Below are positions 61,926 through 64,000 of a stretch of DNA of 64,000 nucleotides, piece after piece. The DNA is from an uncultured Christensenellaceae bacterium. GTDB taxonomy: Bacteria; Bacillota; Clostridia; Christensenellales; UBA3700. The notes beneath the pieces are model-generated. The model saw nothing but the letters and a program-made list of their open reading frames with translations, did no database searches and was not told the origin of the DNA. Position numbers and translations under genes: made by a program. The stretch covers positions 1 to 64,000 of the forward strand of contig CALWHF010000011.1 of NCBI GenBank assembly GCA_944380305.1, in the 5' to 3' direction. Within the stretch, counting starts at the first letter, position 1; every line of letters starts with the position of its first letter.

Positions 61926-61969
61926 ATTTATATATAGCGCGTGCTACGCGCTGAAATAAGGAGGAAAAC

Positions 61970-64000
61970 ATGGCAAAGAACAGAAAGTTATTGTTTGCAG
62001 TCTCCATCGTGATCGTGACGGCATTGCTCTTGACTGTGTTTACCGCGTGCGTTACTAAGGAAAAACCGGGAGAAACGACTCCTCAGGATACGGCTCTGAG
62101 CGAACAGGAAGTAAAAGACATGCTCTATTCCGTGAGCATAGACGACGATTCGAATCCTTATATAATAATGAGCATGGGAGGGGGCTACGGGGCCGATACG
62201 GCGTATTCCAGGACGGATTCAGAAGAGATCCTCTATACGAAAACGACAGGCACTCAGATCACCGAGGAAAACTATTACAAGTACGATTCGTCGGGATACA
62301 CGAGAACTACCGACAGATATTATAACGGAGAAAGAGATTTTTATTACGTCGATCTGACCGAGCCGGAATTCAGGAATTACGTCGATGAAAACCTGAAAAG
62401 TTTCGGTCAATTCGTAAATAACTATGTGAGTCTCATTTTAGATTCGAGTGACGAGTTCAAAACGTATTATCCCGACTCCGCTTACGTCAATCTGTACGGT
62501 ACGAAGAAAGTATCGGGCGAATACGAACTGAATTTTGCTACCGTCGCCGCTCTCGACGGCGAGGCGGAACATATCACTCTTACCGTTCATACAGATTCCG
62601 AAAAGAGAGTGACCTCCATGCAGATCACAACGTCCAAGCCCGAAGGATTTTTTTCCGACGTGTTCACCAATAACATTATTACGGTGCTGGATCTGAGTGT
62701 GACATACGACAACGTAAAGCAGGTCCCGTTCTGTGAAGAATGCAGGAACGAGAAGAACAACGTGACGGTTTCGCCCGCATTTGACGCACGTTTCCCCGAA
62801 GGATTTACTTCGTCGTGCGCCCCCGGCGGAGAACTTACGTTGCCGAACGAGGTCGAATCCGAGATTTTCGGGGCGTACGAGTTCCAGGGATGGTATTACG
62901 ACTCCGATTACAAGTATCCCGTGAAAGACAACGTCATGAAAGTTACCTATTCTCAGTCGTGGCAGACCGTGTATCCGAAATTCGCGCTCGGTAAGCCCGT
63001 GCTCGAGCTGAACGGAGGAACTTTCGTCGACAATGAGGACGTCGAAAATAACGTATTTCTCTACGATTATATGTATGTAATGCCGGAAAAGGACGGTTAC
63101 GCGTTCGAAGGCTGGTATCTCGACTCGGCTCTGACTCAGAAACTCGATTACGTCAACGGCGACGTAGCGGCTAGCTCCGACGTCACTCTGTATGCGAAAT
63201 ACGACAAGGAGGTAACGTTGAAGTTCGTCACGAATGCGGATTACGGGATATATCCGAAGAAGGGATCGGAGGGCAGTACATTGAATGCTCCGACGATATA
63301 TCAGAAGGGAAAGCGTTTCGTCGGTTGGTATACCGACAGCGCGCTGACCAAGCCGTTCGACGGTAAATTCCCGAAAGACGACGCTACTCTTTACGCAAAG
63401 TACGAGGACGGCGTGACGATCAATCTGGTATATTACGACGGGGTCTACAACGACGCCGGCACGCCCAAATATTACGTCGCGGAAAAGAACGGCGATCTCG
63501 CCGAACTCAAGGCGGTTCTGAACGGATTTGCGTCGAACGCTTTCTACAACGATATGTCCCAGGAATTCATGTGTTGGGCTGTCGATACCGCGGGTACGGA
63601 ATTCGATTCCTATCCTACGGCAGAGACCACGCTGTACGCTTATTATGTTGACCCCGCATATCTGGTTTACACCATCCCCGACGGGTACGGTATAACCTAT
63701 ATGGACATGTCGATACAACAGCTAAGGAGGGAATACGGCACGAGCCTCACTTTCGGAGAGTGGATCGAGCAGAATGGGCTTGCAGATAACCTTTTCAACA
63801 ACTGCGGCGTCGATATAGGGTTGAACAAGATGGATTATTGGTACGAGGATAAGGCATGCACCGTCAAGGCAGATCTCACAAAGTGGCCTATGGGAAGCAT
63901 CACGCTGTACGGAAAGATATTGCCAAGGCTCAGGATAGATTTCGTGATAGACGGCGAGGTTTTCGACAGTTTCGTCTTCGACAGCGAATATCCCGTCAGC
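61970..64000 (+). CDS. surface lipoprotein with Listeria-Bacteroides repeats (3' truncated by window edge)
   Basis: 677 codons without a stop, so the C-terminus is beyond the window. ATG 61970 follows a perfect AAGGAGG. A signal sequence ends in a lipobox-like FTAC with Cys27. Residues 30-270 are a beta-rich domain of unknown type, with a CxxC (CEEC) near 255. From about residue 270, at least three InlB B-type repeats follow ('LELNGGTF...GYAFEGWYLDSALTQ', 'GKRFVGWYTDSALTKPF', each ending 'TLYAKY'), then two more degenerate copies. These repeats form beta-grasp-like stalks in Gram-positive adhesins. It is expected to be abundant at the cell surface; the ligand is unknown. Confidence 0.88.
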   Translation, partial: MAKNRKLLFAVSIVIVTALLLTVFTACVTKEKPGETTPQDTALSEQEVKDMLYSVSIDDDSNPYIIMSMGGGYGADTAYSRTDSEEILYTKTTGTQITEENYYKYDSSGYTRTTDRYYNGERDFYYVDLTEPEFRNYVDENLKSFGQFVNNYVSLILDSSDEFKTYYPDSAYVNLYGTKKVSGEYELNFATVAALDGEAEHITLTVHTDSEKRVTSMQITTSKPEGFFSDVFTNNIITVLDLSVTYDNVKQVPFCEECRNEKNNVTVSPAFDARFPEGFTSSCAPGGELTLPNEVESEIFGAYEFQGWYYDSDYKYPVKDNVMKVTYSQSWQTVYPKFALGKPVLELNGGTFVDNEDVENNVFLYDYMYVMPEKDGYAFEGWYLDSALTQKLDYVNGDVAASSDVTLYAKYDKEVTLKFVTNADYGIYPKKGSEGSTLNAPTIYQKGKRFVGWYTDSALTKPFDGKFPKDDATLYAKYEDGVTINLVYYDGVYNDAGTPKYYVAEKNGDLAELKAVLNGFASNAFYNDMSQEFMCWAVDTAGTEFDSYPTAETTLYAYYVDPAYLVYTIPDGYGITYMDMSIQQLRREYGTSLTFGEWIEQNGLADNLFNNCGVDIGLNKMDYWYEDKACTVKADLTKWPMGSITLYGKILPRLRIDFVIDGEVFDSFVFDSEYPVS

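Overview
The window reads as chromosome from a spore-forming, anaerobic, low-GC-lineage Gram-positive bacterium (Firmicutes, class Clostridia). Evidence: sporulation and germination genes (spoIIR, sleB, ypeB, a SPOCS/LysM protein, veg next to ispE), an anaerobic type glycerol-3-phosphate oxidation operon, consensus sigma-A promoters, AAGGAG-type ribosome sites, and no outer-membrane functions. A gut member of the Christensenellales is a plausible guess from gene style, but no rRNA or other marker confirms it. No tRNA, rRNA, IS element, prophage or CRISPR array was seen. Eighteen promoters are proposed, all with a 17-bp spacer.

Layout. 1-4.1 kb: a 3'-truncated, catalytically degenerate alpha/beta-hydrolase on the minus strand, then small hypothetical, DUF378 and membrane/zinc-ribbon genes. 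4.2-8.3 kb: a glycan operon (GPH symporter, lipoprotein, cytoplasmic GH20 hexosaminidase). 8.3-12.9 kb: glycerol/glycerol-3-phosphate operon (FAD dehydrogenase with Fe-S domain, second flavoprotein, DUF1667, glpK), followed by a second GPH transporter with its own promoter. 14.5-17.7 kb: TetR regulator, divergent DegV protein, CoA-transferase. 17.7-18.4 kb: a long AT-rich non-coding leader. 18.4-37.8 kb: two giant surface-protein genes in tandem (3382 and 3083 residues, about 30% of the window). The first is a lipoprotein with nine degenerate modules of about 290 residues in an alternating A/B pattern. The second has GLUG-like repeats, about 22 MBG-type repeats, an Fn3-like domain and a C-terminal membrane anchor.

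37.9-42.5 kb: GH36 alpha-galactosidase, MFS transporter, DUF2804. 42.5-46.3 kb: a small protein, then an operon of an SCP2-like protein, two tandem iron-alcohol-dehydrogenase homologues that have lost most metal ligands, and queH. 46.4-50.6 kb: Wzz-like membrane protein, SDR, DEAD-box helicase. 50.7-53.4 kb: veg, SPOCS/LysM, ispE. 53.4-56.4 kb: a fused ABC transporter with a repeated operator-like motif. 56.5-59.2 kb: spoIIR-sleB-ypeB. 59.3-64 kb: a possible TIR-like protein, an XRE operon preceded by phased direct repeats, a glyoxalase-family protein, and a 3'-truncated lipoprotein with Listeria-Bacteroides repeats.

The best candidates for something undescribed are the giant surface pair, the SCP2/pseudo-dehydrogenase operon, and a set of five genes whose promoters predict leaderless mRNAs.
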